Notes: generated by a model from the sequence alone, not told the origin. A stretch of 64,000 nt of DNA from Streptomyces sp. P3 (GCF_003032475.1 NZ_CP028369.1:5828001-5892000), one strand, 5' to 3'; counted from the first letter of the stretch, positions 52,305 through 60,870 are shown. Made by a program: numbers and translations.

Positions 52305-52483
52305 GCCTCCCAGGGTCCAAGCGACCGGAGCGGGGCCGCAACACGATTTCCCGAGGCGCAGGTGCGGCCATGAGCCCTGCATGCGCCCCCGCGAGTCCGG
52401 GCAGAATCCGTTCTGCCATTTGATCACGCCGGGGACGACGCGCGGTCGCCCCACGAACTCCACGGGAAGGCGGGTCGGTTGTC

Positions 52484-53209
52484 GTGCAGTTGCGTCTTCC
52501 CTCCTCCATATCCGAAGCACAGCGGTGTCTCGCCGAGGGCGCGGTGCCCGTCGGCGGCGCCACCCTGGTGTGGGCGGGATGGCAGCGGGACGGCTTTCCC
52601 GAGCAGGCCGTGTCGCTGCGCAGGCTGCCCGAGGCCAACGCGGTCGGACCCGAGGAACTCGGCGGGGCCGTCCTGCTGCACCGCGTCGACGCGACCGTGC
52701 CCGAGGTGCTGCACCGGGCGGCCGGCGGAGTGGGCACGGGCGCCGTACGCCGGGCGGCCACGGTCGGCGGCAACATCGTCGGCAGCACCCTGCGTTGTCT
52801 GCTTCCCGCCGCCCTCGTACTCGACGCCCGGGCCACGGTCCTGACCGCCGACGGCGTCTACGAGACCGACCTGGCCGAACTGCTGGCCAAACGCCTCGTG
52901 CTGCTCGCCCTGCGCTGGCGCACACCGCTGGTCAGCGGCTACCGCAAGCTGGAGGGCGAGGCGGGCGGCGCGCCGCCCCTGGTCGTCGCCGCCGCGCTGC
53001 ACCGCGGGGACGACGGCCGTGCCCACCTGCGGGTGGCCGTCCGCGACGGCTACGACGTGCTCAGCGGGAGCGCCCCGTACGAGCCCGGCACCGGCGCAGA
53101 GGAGATGCTGCGCGCCCTGGAGGGCACGGAGCTCGGTGAGTTGCCCGCCGGCGCCCGGGACGCCGTGCACGCCCAGGTCGTCGAGGTGCTCGCCCGCACC
53201 GCCGGCTGA
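52484..53209 (+). CDS. Orphan FAD subunit of molybdopterin dehydrogenase type
   Basis: This 241-residue protein matches the FAD-binding subunit of xanthine/CO dehydrogenase-type enzymes. VPVGGATLVWAGWQ and later VRRAATVGGNIVGSTLRC are the two FAD pyrophosphate loops of PF00941, and the C-terminal CO-dehydrogenase flavoprotein domain covers about 160-235. It is shorter than the usual 280-300 residues. No molybdopterin or 2Fe-2S subunit gene is adjacent, so it is an orphan; the partners may lie elsewhere, or it may work alone as a flavoprotein. It starts at GTG 52484 and shares its promoter region with the divergent GNAT gene. Confidence 0.85.
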   Translation: MQLRLPSSISEAQRCLAEGAVPVGGATLVWAGWQRDGFPEQAVSLRRLPEANAVGPEELGGAVLLHRVDATVPEVLHRAAGGVGTGAVRRAATVGGNIVGSTLRCLLPAALVLDARATVLTADGVYETDLAELLAKRLVLLALRWRTPLVSGYRKLEGEAGGAPPLVVAAALHRGDDGRAHLRVAVRDGYDVLSGSAPYEPGTGAEEMLRALEGTELGELPAGARDAVHAQVVEVLARTAG

Positions 53210-53525
53210 GGAGCGGGCGGCGCGCGCGAGACCGGTGCCGCCGGGGCGGAGCTCAGAGCCGTCGGCCGGGACGCACGCCCGCCGCCGGACCGTTCGCGGG
53301 TCCGTCCGTCTGCCGCGCGCCCGTCCGCCCCCGTCCGTCTGCCGCGCGCCCGTCGGAGAGGCGGAACGGGGCGGGCGGCCGCGTGGCGTGGCGGCCCGGG
53401 CACCGGACCCCCGCGCCCCCGAACCGGCCTCGAACCCGGCCCCCGGGAGAGGCGATGTCAGTGGCTGTTGGTAGAACTGCGGACACATCACGGATCGCAC
53501 ACCATTTCCCCTCGGGAGCAGCCGT
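53210..53525. other. 316-base region upstream of the STM4015-type operon
   Basis: No gene or precursor-peptide frame is supported. It holds a 24-bp perfect direct repeat (53302-53325 and 53331-53354). The promoter of the five-gene operon should lie between about 53420 and 53515, but no clear hexamers were identified. Confidence 0.5.
53302..53354. repeat. 24-bp perfect direct repeat
   Basis: Two identical 24-base copies, starting CCGTCCGTCTGCC, are separated by 5 bases (29-bp period). They lie in the leader region of the five-gene operon, about 170-220 bases before its first start codon. Confidence 0.85.
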
Positions 53526-54482
53526 ATGACCATCGGTGAACACCTCAAGGCGCTCCACGGGCTGCCCGCCTACACGTTTCCCGGCGCCGAGCACCAGCCG
53601 CGGCCGGTCGAGCCGGACGCCGTGGCCTGGCGCGTCACCAGCGACGTCTACGACGCCGACGAGAAGTGGACGGACGCGTTCGCCCGCTTCTGCGCGGCCG
53701 TCGACACCACGCGCGTGAAGGCACTGATCGTCGGAGCGTGGGAGGAGGCCTACGAGGACGACCCGGCCCCCGTCGTCGAGGCGCTGACCGCGGCCCGGGA
53801 CAGGTTCCCGGCCCTGCGCGCGCTGTTCTTCGGCGACATGGTGATGGAGGAGTGCGAGATCTCCTGGATCAACCAGACCGACGTCACCCCGCTCCTGACG
53901 GCGTTCCCGGCGCTGGAGGAGTTCGGGGTGCGCGGCGGGTCCGGGCTGCGTTTCCCCGCCCTGAGTCACGGCGCACTGCGCCGGCTGGTCATCGAGACGG
54001 GCGGACTGCCCGCCGAGGTCGTGCGCGGAGTGGCCGGCAGCGACCTGCCCGCGCTGGAGCACCTGGACCTGTGGCTCGGCACGCCCGAATACGGCGGCGA
54101 CAGCGAGGCGGCCGACCTCGAGCCGATCCTGTCCGGCGCCCGGCTGCCCAGCCTGCGGCACCTGGCCCTGCGTAACAGCGAGATGCAGGACGCGGTGGCC
54201 GTCGCGGTCGCGGCGGCCCCGGTGGTGGCCCGGCTGGAGGTGCTGGACCTCTCCATGGGCGTGCTGACGGACGAGGGCGCGACCGCCCTGCTCGGCGGAC
54301 AGCCGCTCACCCATCTCAAGAAGCTGGACCTGCACCACCACTACCTCGGCGAGCCGCTCCAGGAGCGCGTCCGGCAGACCCTGGAGGCCGCGGGCGTCGA
54401 GGTGGACCTCGACCGCGGCGACGCCGAGGAGGACGCGGACGGCGACGGCACGGTGTGGCGTTACGTCGCCGTCGGGGAGTGA
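53526..54482 (+). CDS. STM4015 family LRR-like protein
   Basis: This 318-residue protein begins at ATG, 7 bases after GGGAG, and is the first gene of the five-gene operon. The C-terminal 200 residues have leucine-rich-repeat character: LPALEHLDLWLGTPEYG, LPSLRHLALRNSEMQDAV, LEVLDLSMGVLTDEGATAL and LTHLKKLDLHHHYLGEPL. The N-terminal 100 residues are mixed alpha/beta (ALIVGAWEEAYEDDPAPVVE). No catalytic motif is seen, so it is probably a binding or scaffold component for the enzymes encoded downstream. NCBI calls this family STM4015 after the Salmonella gene; no function is established. It overlaps the next gene by 4 bases. Confidence 0.88.
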   Translation: MTIGEHLKALHGLPAYTFPGAEHQPRPVEPDAVAWRVTSDVYDADEKWTDAFARFCAAVDTTRVKALIVGAWEEAYEDDPAPVVEALTAARDRFPALRALFFGDMVMEECEISWINQTDVTPLLTAFPALEEFGVRGGSGLRFPALSHGALRRLVIETGGLPAEVVRGVAGSDLPALEHLDLWLGTPEYGGDSEAADLEPILSGARLPSLRHLALRNSEMQDAVAVAVAAAPVVARLEVLDLSMGVLTDEGATALLGGQPLTHLKKLDLHHHYLGEPLQERVRQTLEAAGVEVDLDRGDAEEDADGDGTVWRYVAVGE

Positions 54483-55636
54483 GCGACGAAACCATGGACC
54501 GCACGCCTGCGCCGGTGAGTGATCCCGTGCCGCGACTCGCGGTGGTCGCCAACCCCGAGAACCGCCGGGTCGCCCTCTTCGAGGAGGCCGTGCGGACGGC
54601 CGGGCTGCCCGCCCCGCGGGTCGTCCCCTGGGCGGACGTCCTGCGCGCCCGGGGGGCCGACTTCGCCGTCGACGAGATCGTCCGGATCGACTCGCCGGGG
54701 GAGAACCGCGAGGTCGACCGGATGCTGCGGGGCGCCCAGGACCCCACCCGGGTCGAGGGTTCGGCCCGCTGGTACGCCGGATTCCTCGCCGCCGTGCGCA
54801 GCCTGCGCGGCGGCGTCCGCCTCACCGACCCGGACGACCTGGCCGTGCTGTTCGACAAACGGCTCTGCCACGGCGTCCTGCGCGCTGCGGGCGTCCCGGT
54901 GCCCGCCTCGCCCACCTCGGGTCCGGACGGCCTGCCGGTGCGCGGCTGGGACGACGTGCGCGCCGCGATGCGCGAGCACCGGATGCCCCGGCTCTTCGTG
55001 AAGCCGGCGCACGGGTCGTCCGCGTCGGGGGTCCTCGCCGTCGAAGCGGGCGGCGGCGGCCGGATCAGGGCCACCACCTCCGTCGAACTGACCGTCGGCG
55101 GCGGCCTGTACAACTCCCTGCGGGTGCGCCGCTACGAACGCGAGCGGGACGTCGCGGCCGTCGTCGACGCGCTCGCCCCGGACGGACTGCACCTGGAGCG
55201 ATGGCTGCCGAAGGCCTCCCAGAGCGGCCGGGCCGCCGACCTCCGGGTCGTGGTGGTGGCCGGCCGCGCCACCCACGCCGTCGTCCGCACCAGCCGCTCG
55301 CCCCTGACCAACCTGCACCTCGGGGGCCGCCGCGGTGATCTGGACACCGCCCGCGAGGCCGTCGAGGCCGCGGGCGCCCGCTGGGCAGACGTCCTCGGCG
55401 TGTGCGAGCAGGCCGCGGCCTGCTTCCCGCGCACCCTGTGCGTCGGCGTCGACCTGCTGCCCGCCGTCGGCTGGCGCAGGGCCGCGATCGGCGAGGTCAA
55501 CGCCTTCGGCGACCTGTTGCCCGGGCTCACCGGTCTGCCCGGCGGCGGGGCGGAGGGCCGGGACACGTACGCGGCCCAGGTGGCGGCCGTGTCGCGCGGT
55601 CGCCTCCCGCACGGAACAGGAACACCGCATGCCTGA
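54479..55636 (+). CDS. STM4014 family ATP-grasp-like protein
   Basis: This 385-residue protein starts at GTG overlapping the upstream stop (GTGA); an ATG 15 bases later is an alternative. The fold reads as ATP-grasp: a pre-ATP-grasp Rossmann-like start (RLAVVANPENRRVALFEEAV), DPDDLAVLFDKRLCHGVLRA, then RLFVKPAHGSSASGVLAVE (the ATP-binding lysine and glycine loop), LHLERWLPKAS and DLRVVVVAGRATHAVVRTS. CVGVDLLPAVGWRRAAIGEV and NAFGDLLPG take the place of the metal-binding Asp/Asn. ATP-grasp enzymes join a carboxylate to an amine or thiol. In this operon it may ligate or modify the same substrate as the radical SAM enzymes; the assignment rests on motifs only. Confidence 0.85.
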   Translation: MSDETMDRTPAPVSDPVPRLAVVANPENRRVALFEEAVRTAGLPAPRVVPWADVLRARGADFAVDEIVRIDSPGENREVDRMLRGAQDPTRVEGSARWYAGFLAAVRSLRGGVRLTDPDDLAVLFDKRLCHGVLRAAGVPVPASPTSGPDGLPVRGWDDVRAAMREHRMPRLFVKPAHGSSASGVLAVEAGGGGRIRATTSVELTVGGGLYNSLRVRRYERERDVAAVVDALAPDGLHLERWLPKASQSGRAADLRVVVVAGRATHAVVRTSRSPLTNLHLGGRRGDLDTAREAVEAAGARWADVLGVCEQAAACFPRTLCVGVDLLPAVGWRRAAIGEVNAFGDLLPGLTGLPGGGAEGRDTYAAQVAAVSRGRLPHGTGTPHA

Positions 55637-56516
55637 GCCCGACATGAACGACGTCGTCGGCAGCCACGACATCCTCCTGGTCACCCTGGACACCCTGCGG
55701 TACGACGTGGCCGCCGAGCTGGCGGAGGCGGGCCGTATCCCGCACCTCGCGCGCCACCTCCCGGACGGCCGCTGGGAGCGCCGGCACGCCCCGGGCAGCT
55801 TCACCTACGCCTCCCACCAGGCCGTCTTCGCCGGATTCCTGCCCACTCCGGCAGCCCCGGGACCGCATCCGCGCCTGTTCGCGGCGAGTTTCGCCGGCAG
55901 CGAGACCACCGCCGGCGGCACTTTCGTCTACGACACGCCCGATCTGGTCTCCGGTCTCGCGAAGGCGGGCTACCACACCGTCTGCGTGGGGGGCGTGGGC
56001 TTCTTCAACAAGCAGGGTCCGCTGGGCTCGGTACTGCCCGGTCTGTTCCACGAGTCCCACTGGGCACCGGAGTTCGGCGTCACCTCGCCGGAGTCCTTCG
56101 AGAACCAGATCGCCCGCGCCGAGCAGACGCTCCGCGAACTCCCGCCCGAAAAAAGGCTGTTCCTCTTCGTGAACGTCTCCGCGCTGCATCAGCCGAACTG
56201 GTTCCACCTGCCCGGTGCGACCCGCGCGGCAGGCGACAGCCGTGAGACGCACGCCGCCGCGCTGGAGTACGTGGACCGGCACATCCCGCGGCTGTTCACC
56301 GCCGCGAGCAGCAGACGCCGCTGCTTCGCGATCGTCTGCTCCGACCACGGCACCGCCTACGGCGACGACGGCTACACCGGTCACCGCCTGGGCCACGAGT
56401 CCGTGTGGACGGTGCCGTACGCCCACTTCTTCCTCGACCCCTCACCCGCGGACCCCGTACCCCTCGACCCCGCACCCCGTGATCCCGCAGCCCGTCCGAC
56501 GGAGACCGCCCGATGA
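55629..56516 (+). CDS. STM4013/SEN3800 family hydrolase
   Basis: This 295-residue protein has the alkaline phosphatase/sulfatase superfamily core. HDILLVTLDTLRYDV carries the first metal Asp pair. RHAPGSFTYASHQAVFAG resembles the nucleophile region, where T or S replaces the sulfatase Cys. CSDHGTAYGDDGYTGHRLGH holds the second metal Asp-His set. It should cleave a phosphate or sulfate ester. There is no signal peptide, so it acts in the cytoplasm. The start (ATG, after AGGA) overlaps the STM4014-type gene by 8 bases and its stop overlaps the STM4012-type gene by 4. The C-terminal tail is Pro/Asp-rich. Confidence 0.88.
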   Translation: MPEPDMNDVVGSHDILLVTLDTLRYDVAAELAEAGRIPHLARHLPDGRWERRHAPGSFTYASHQAVFAGFLPTPAAPGPHPRLFAASFAGSETTAGGTFVYDTPDLVSGLAKAGYHTVCVGGVGFFNKQGPLGSVLPGLFHESHWAPEFGVTSPESFENQIARAEQTLRELPPEKRLFLFVNVSALHQPNWFHLPGATRAAGDSRETHAAALEYVDRHIPRLFTAASSRRRCFAIVCSDHGTAYGDDGYTGHRLGHESVWTVPYAHFFLDPSPADPVPLDPAPRDPAARPTETAR

Positions 56517-57871
56517 GCACCACCGAGCCGGTCACCCGCACCAGCCCGTACCAGCACTACGTCTACGCCTACCCGCACAAGACGGCCTACCGGCCGCTTC
56601 CCGACCGACCCCTCCTCGCGGAGCTCTGGGCGAGTGAACCCAAGGACGCCCTCTCCCTCTATCTGCACATCCCGTTCTGCGAGGTCCGCTGCGGGTTCTG
56701 CAACCTCTTCACCCGCATCGGCGCCCCCGACGGCCTCACGGGCGCCTATCTGGACGCGCTGGAGCGGCAGGCCGCCGCCGTGCGCGGCGCACTGGGGGAG
56801 GGGGCCCGGTTCGCCACGGCCGCCTTCGGCGGCGGCACGCCCACCTTCCTCACCGCCGCCGAGATGGAGCGCCTGTGCGACATCGCCGAGCACCGCATGG
56901 GCGCCGACCTGCGCGCCGTCCCGCTCTCCGTCGAGGCCTCGCCCGCGACGGCCACCGCCGACCGGCTCGCCGTCCTCGCCGACCGCGGCGCCACCCGGCT
57001 CAGCCTGGGCGTGCAGAGCTTCGTCGACGGGGAGGCCCGGGCCGCCGTACGCCCGCAGCGCCGCGCCGACGTGGAGGCGGCGCTCGGGCGCGTGCGCGAG
57101 GCCCGCATCCCGGTCCTCAACATCGACCTGATCTACGGCATCGACGGCCAGACCGAGCAGAGCTGGCTGCACTCGCTGGACGCGGCGCTCGCCTGGCGGC
57201 CAGAGGAGCTCTACCTCTATCCCCTCTACGTGCGCCCGCTGACCGGTCTCGGCCGGCGCCACCCGGCCGGCGGCCCGAGGGCCGGCTTTGATGCGGCCTG
57301 GGACGAGCAGCGCCTGACCCTGTACCGGGCGGGGCGCGACCACCTCCTCGCGCACGGCTACACCCAGCAGTCCATGCGCATGTTCCGCCGCGCCGACGCC
57401 CCGCCGCAGGGTGCCGACGACTACGCCTGCCAGACCGACGGCATGATCGGCCTCGGCTGCGGCGCCCGCTCCTACACGTCGGGGCTGCACTACTCCTTCG
57501 ACTACGCCGTGGACATGCACCAGATCCGGGGCATCATCGACGACTACGTCGCCGGCGACGCGGCCGGCTTCGCCCGCGCCCAGGTCGGCCACCGGATGAG
57601 CCCGGCGGAGGCGCGTCGCCGGTACCTCCTGCAGTCGCTCCTCCAGGCCGACGGGCTGCGCCTGGACGACTACCGGGACCGCTTCGGCGGCGCCCCCGCC
57701 GACGACTTCGGCCCCGAGCTCGAGCGGTTCGCCGACCGGGGCTGGCTGACCGACGCCGATCCGACCGCCCTGCGACTCACCCCCGAGGGCCTCGCCCACT
57801 CCGACGCCGTCGGCCCCGAGCTCTTCTCCCCGGCCGTGCGGACCGCCATGGCCGCCTACGAGCGGAAGTGA
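56513..57871 (+). CDS. STM4012 family radical SAM protein
   Basis: This 452-residue enzyme has the radical SAM cluster motif C56-x3-C60-x2-C63 in LYLHIPFCEVRCGFCNLF. It continues with the HemN/HemW-like layout: FGGGTPTFLTAAEMERLC, VEASPATATADRLAVLADRG, TRLSLGVQSFVDGE and VLNIDLIYGIDGQTEQSW. The C-terminal HemN-like domain (about 320-450) includes GLGCGARSYTSGLHYSF. It is related to coproporphyrinogen dehydrogenase/HemW by fold but named separately. The 4Fe-4S cluster would generate a 5'-deoxyadenosyl radical from SAM; the substrate is unknown. It starts at ATG overlapping the previous stop by 4 bases. Confidence 0.93.
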   Translation: MSTTEPVTRTSPYQHYVYAYPHKTAYRPLPDRPLLAELWASEPKDALSLYLHIPFCEVRCGFCNLFTRIGAPDGLTGAYLDALERQAAAVRGALGEGARFATAAFGGGTPTFLTAAEMERLCDIAEHRMGADLRAVPLSVEASPATATADRLAVLADRGATRLSLGVQSFVDGEARAAVRPQRRADVEAALGRVREARIPVLNIDLIYGIDGQTEQSWLHSLDAALAWRPEELYLYPLYVRPLTGLGRRHPAGGPRAGFDAAWDEQRLTLYRAGRDHLLAHGYTQQSMRMFRRADAPPQGADDYACQTDGMIGLGCGARSYTSGLHYSFDYAVDMHQIRGIIDDYVAGDAAGFARAQVGHRMSPAEARRRYLLQSLLQADGLRLDDYRDRFGGAPADDFGPELERFADRGWLTDADPTALRLTPEGLAHSDAVGPELFSPAVRTAMAAYERK

Positions 57872-57881
57872 CCCGGCCGTC

Positions 57882-58820
57882 ATGGATCTGACCCTGCTCT
57901 ACCGGGGCCCGCTCGCCTCCTGCGACTACGACTGCCCCTACTGCCCGTTCGCCAAGCGCCGGGACTCCACCGCCGAGCTGCGGGCCGACCGCGCCGCCCT
58001 GGAGCGGTTCGCCGCGTGGGCGGCGGAGCGCACCGACGACCGGCTCTCCCTCCTGTTCACCCCCTGGGGCGAGGGCCTGGTCCGTTCCTGGTACCGGCGC
58101 GCCCTCGCCGACCTCTCCCGCCTGCCGCACATCCGCCGGGTCGCGATCCAGACGAATCTCAGCTGCCGCACCGACTGGCTGGCCGAGGCCGACACGGACA
58201 CCCTGGCGCTGTGGTGCACCTACCACCCGGGCCAGACGCCCTACGACCGTTTCCTCGCCAAGTGCCGTGACCTGGCCGACCGGGGTGTCCGCTTCAGCGT
58301 CGGCGTGGTCGGTCTGCCCGGACACCGGGAAGCGGCCCGCCGGCTGCGCGCCGACCTGCCCGCCCACGTCTACCTGTGGATCAACGCGGCCGAGGGGCAC
58401 ACCTACACGGACGCCGAGGCCGACGACTGGACCTCGCTCGACCCGCTCTTCCCGTACAGCCGCCACCCGCACACCAGCGCCGGCCTGCCCTGCCGCACGG
58501 GGGAGTCGGTGATCTCGGTCGACGGGGAGGGCACCGTGCGGCGCTGCCACTTCGTCCGCGCCGAACTGGGCAACCTCTACGACGGCTCCTATCGCGCCGC
58601 CCTGCGCCCGCGGGCGTGTCCGCTCGCCGTCTGCGACTGCCACATCGGCTACGTCCACCTGGAGACGCTGCCGCTGTACGACGTCTTCGCCGGCGGCGTC
58701 CTGGAGCGCATTCCGGCGGCCGCTCCCGCGCGGCACCCGGCCCCGCCACGGCACCCGGTCCCCGCACAGCACCCCGCCCGCGTCACGAGGATCGCGACGC
58801 GGGCGGGGACGACGGACTGA
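57882..58820 (+). CDS. STM4011 family radical SAM protein
   Basis: This 312-residue second radical SAM enzyme has the cluster motif C14-x3-C18-x2-C21 in LASCDYDCPYCPFAKRR. VAIQTNLSCRTDWLAEAD and ALWCTYHPGQTPYDRF follow, and GVRFSVGVVGLPGHREAA lies in the core barrel. A C-terminal Cys set (LPCRTGESVISVDGEG, VRRCHFVRAELGN, CPLAVCDCHIGY) looks like a SPASM-type auxiliary Fe-S site, common in peptide-modifying radical SAM enzymes. The gene starts 10 bases after the STM4012-type stop and ends the operon. A perfect 13-bp hairpin is encoded within its last 17 codons. Confidence 0.92.
   Translation: MDLTLLYRGPLASCDYDCPYCPFAKRRDSTAELRADRAALERFAAWAAERTDDRLSLLFTPWGEGLVRSWYRRALADLSRLPHIRRVAIQTNLSCRTDWLAEADTDTLALWCTYHPGQTPYDRFLAKCRDLADRGVRFSVGVVGLPGHREAARRLRADLPAHVYLWINAAEGHTYTDAEADDWTSLDPLFPYSRHPHTSAGLPCRTGESVISVDGEGTVRRCHFVRAELGNLYDGSYRAALRPRACPLAVCDCHIGYVHLETLPLYDVFAGGVLERIPAAAPARHPAPPRHPVPAQHPARVTRIATRAGTTD
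58772..58808. terminator. Perfect 13-bp hairpin inside the operon's last codons
   Basis: CCCCGCCCGCGTC and GACGCGGGCGGGG pair perfectly with an 11-base loop, ending 9 bases before the STM4011-type stop codon. It also lies 35 bases downstream of the convergent GH30 stop, so it can act as a shared bidirectional terminator. Confidence 0.8.
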
Positions 58821-58842
58821 CGGGTGTGCGGATGCGCAGGTG

Positions 58843-60870
58843 TTACGGCGTCACGTCCGTGACCCTCCAGCGCTGGTTGGAACCGGAGTTGGCCAGCCAG
58901 GTGGTGACGGCCGCGCCCTCGTTGGTCGCCTGGCCGCCGACCTCGAGGAGACGTCCGGTCGCCACGTTGACCAGGGTCCACGTGCTGTCACCGGTGGTCG
59001 ACATGATCCACTCGGTGGCGGGGTCCCGCTCGCCCGTGTCGGGCTCGACCACCGGCACGTTGTCGCGGACGGCGAGGCGCTTGCCCTCGGCCGGGTTGGC
59101 GAAGACGTACCGCTGGCGTGCGCCCTTCTCGCCGTGCCGTGCGTCGAGCTGCCACCGCTGCGCGGTGCTGCCGTTGGCCGAGCCGATCACCAGGCTCCTG
59201 CCGTCGGCCGCGACGGTCACCGCCTTGCCGCTCTGCACGCCGGTCAGCGTGTAGGAGTGGCCCTTGCTGAACAGGCCCGCGTTCTTCGCGACGCCCGAGA
59301 CGCCCTTGACGGCGAAAGAGGTCACCGACTGTGCCGGGACGGTGTAGGTGGCCTTGCCGTCGACGACCTTGACCGGGGCCTGCTGCTTCAGCTTGCCGTC
59401 GGCGCTGGTCACGGTCGGTGTGACGGTGGCGTTGCGCTTGACGGTGCGGAACTTCGACAGGTCGATGGTGACCGTGCGGGCCGCGGTGGTGGAGTTGACG
59501 TGGACGAGGGAGACGCCCTTGCCGCCCTTCGTCACGGCGGCGGCGCTGGAGGTGTCGTCCACCTTGATGAGCTTGTCGCCGGGCTTGATGAAGTGCGTGA
59601 AGTTGCGGGCCGTGTCGAACTTGGTGTTCGTGTAGATCGGGCACGACTTCAGGGTGTCCGACTTCGTGCAGCTGAACGGGAGCTGGATCTCGCCCCAGTT
59701 GCCGCCCTTGGCGGACTCGCCGCCCGGCTTCATGTTGTCGTAGTCCTCGACCGGCTGCCAGAACACCCAGGCGCTGGGCTCCAGTTCACGCAGGTCGTTC
59801 ACCATCTGCTGGGCGAGCCCGAGGCCCGGACGCATGTCGGTGAAGCTCTGCCCGTCGCCCCAGTCGCCCTCCACCTCGCTCATCCACAGCGGCTTGTCGG
59901 CGGCCTTGGCGAGGTCGCGGACGGTGGTGCGCTGGCCGGTGCCGTAGGTGTGGACGTTCATCTGGTCCACGAGATCCCTGGAGGCCTGCGAGTAGGAGTT
60001 CCAGTTCGTCGCGAAGATGGACGGGTTGGTCTCGTCCATCGCCGATATCTTCGCCTTGGTCTTCGCCTTCTTCAGCGCGGGCGCCAGCGCGGCGAGCACC
60101 TTCTGCTGGAGCGCGGGACCGATGTGGGCGCCCTCCTGTCGGCCGCCGACCGGTTGGCCGCCGGCGTCGAGCCGGGTGCCCCAGTAGCCGGTGTTGGGCT
60201 CGTTGAACGGGTCGACGGTGTCGACCTTGATGCCCTCGGCCTTCTCCAGCCGCTTGGTCGCGCCCGCGATGTAGGCGGCGAAGTCGTCGACCGAGTCGGC
60301 CTTCAGCTGGTCGGTGTTGGAGTTGAACCCGCCCGAGACGTAGCCGCTCTCCGTCATGAACCACGGCGGGGAGTTGCTGAAGGTCTCCCAGTGGGTGATG
60401 TCCTTCTTGATGCGGTCGACCCACCAGCGCTGGGTGGCGTCGGCGTTCTTGTTCCAGTCCGCCGGGTCGTCCGCGCTCCACCAGTCGGTGTCCTCGCGGG
60501 TGGTGCCCGCGGGCGCCTTCCACCAGCCCTCGACGGCGCCGCCCGCGCGCAGGTAGTCCTTCACGTCCGGCGCGTTGCCGCCGCCGATGTTGTAGCGGGC
60601 GATGTTCAGCGCGAGGCCGTCGTCGCCGAAGAGCAGTTCGGCGAGCTTCTCGCGGACCGCCGGCGGGTAGTCGCCGGTGGCGTTCGCGAACCAGACCAGG
60701 CTGGTGCCCCAGCCCTCGAACTTCTCCTGCCGGTACGACGGGTCCGGCGTCACGGTGACGGCGGCCTCGGCGTGTGCCTGTACGGGGACGCTGAGAAGCG
60801 CGGCCCCGGTGGCCAGGGCGGTGAGTGCGGCGGCCCCGAGGGTCCGTCTGCTGCGGTTGCGGCGTGCCAT
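58843..60870 (-). CDS. Secreted GH30 galactanase-like enzyme with ricin-type lectin
   Basis: This 675-residue protein starts at ATG 5 bases after GGGAG and has a signal peptide (1-35, TALATGAALLSVPVQAHAEA). The catalytic (beta/alpha)8 plus beta domain (about 36-540) is GH30-like: FEGWGTSLVWFANATGDYP, NIARYNIGGGNAP and SNSPPWFMTESGYVSG. The acid/base is E224 in DPFNEPNTGYWG and the nucleophile is probably E332 in LWMSEVEGDWG. The pattern fits the endo-beta-1,6-galactanase branch. The C-terminal about 130 residues form a ricin B-type lectin with AQRWQL and NQRWRV repeats, binding galactose-like sugars. It lies downstream of GH42 and the sugar-binding protein on the same strand, consistent with arabinogalactan breakdown outside the cell. 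Confidence 0.9.
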   Translation of the reverse strand: MARRNRSRRTLGAAALTALATGAALLSVPVQAHAEAAVTVTPDPSYRQEKFEGWGTSLVWFANATGDYPPAVREKLAELLFGDDGLALNIARYNIGGGNAPDVKDYLRAGGAVEGWWKAPAGTTREDTDWWSADDPADWNKNADATQRWWVDRIKKDITHWETFSNSPPWFMTESGYVSGGFNSNTDQLKADSVDDFAAYIAGATKRLEKAEGIKVDTVDPFNEPNTGYWGTRLDAGGQPVGGRQEGAHIGPALQQKVLAALAPALKKAKTKAKISAMDETNPSIFATNWNSYSQASRDLVDQMNVHTYGTGQRTTVRDLAKAADKPLWMSEVEGDWGDGQSFTDMRPGLGLAQQMVNDLRELEPSAWVFWQPVEDYDNMKPGGESAKGGNWGEIQLPFSCTKSDTLKSCPIYTNTKFDTARNFTHFIKPGDKLIKVDDTSSAAAVTKGGKGVSLVHVNSTTAARTVTIDLSKFRTVKRNATVTPTVTSADGKLKQQAPVKVVDGKATYTVPAQSVTSFAVKGVSGVAKNAGLFSKGHSYTLTGVQSGKAVTVAADGRSLVIGSANGSTAQRWQLDARHGEKGARQRYVFANPAEGKRLAVRDNVPVVEPDTGERDPATEWIMSTTGDSTWTLVNVATGRLLEVGGQATNEGAAVTTWLANSGSNQRWRVTDVTP

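Noticed and set aside
53210..53525. RiPP precursor gene for the radical SAM operon
   Set aside because: No short frame with a ribosome binding site and a plausible leader/core was found here or in the 22 bases after the operon.
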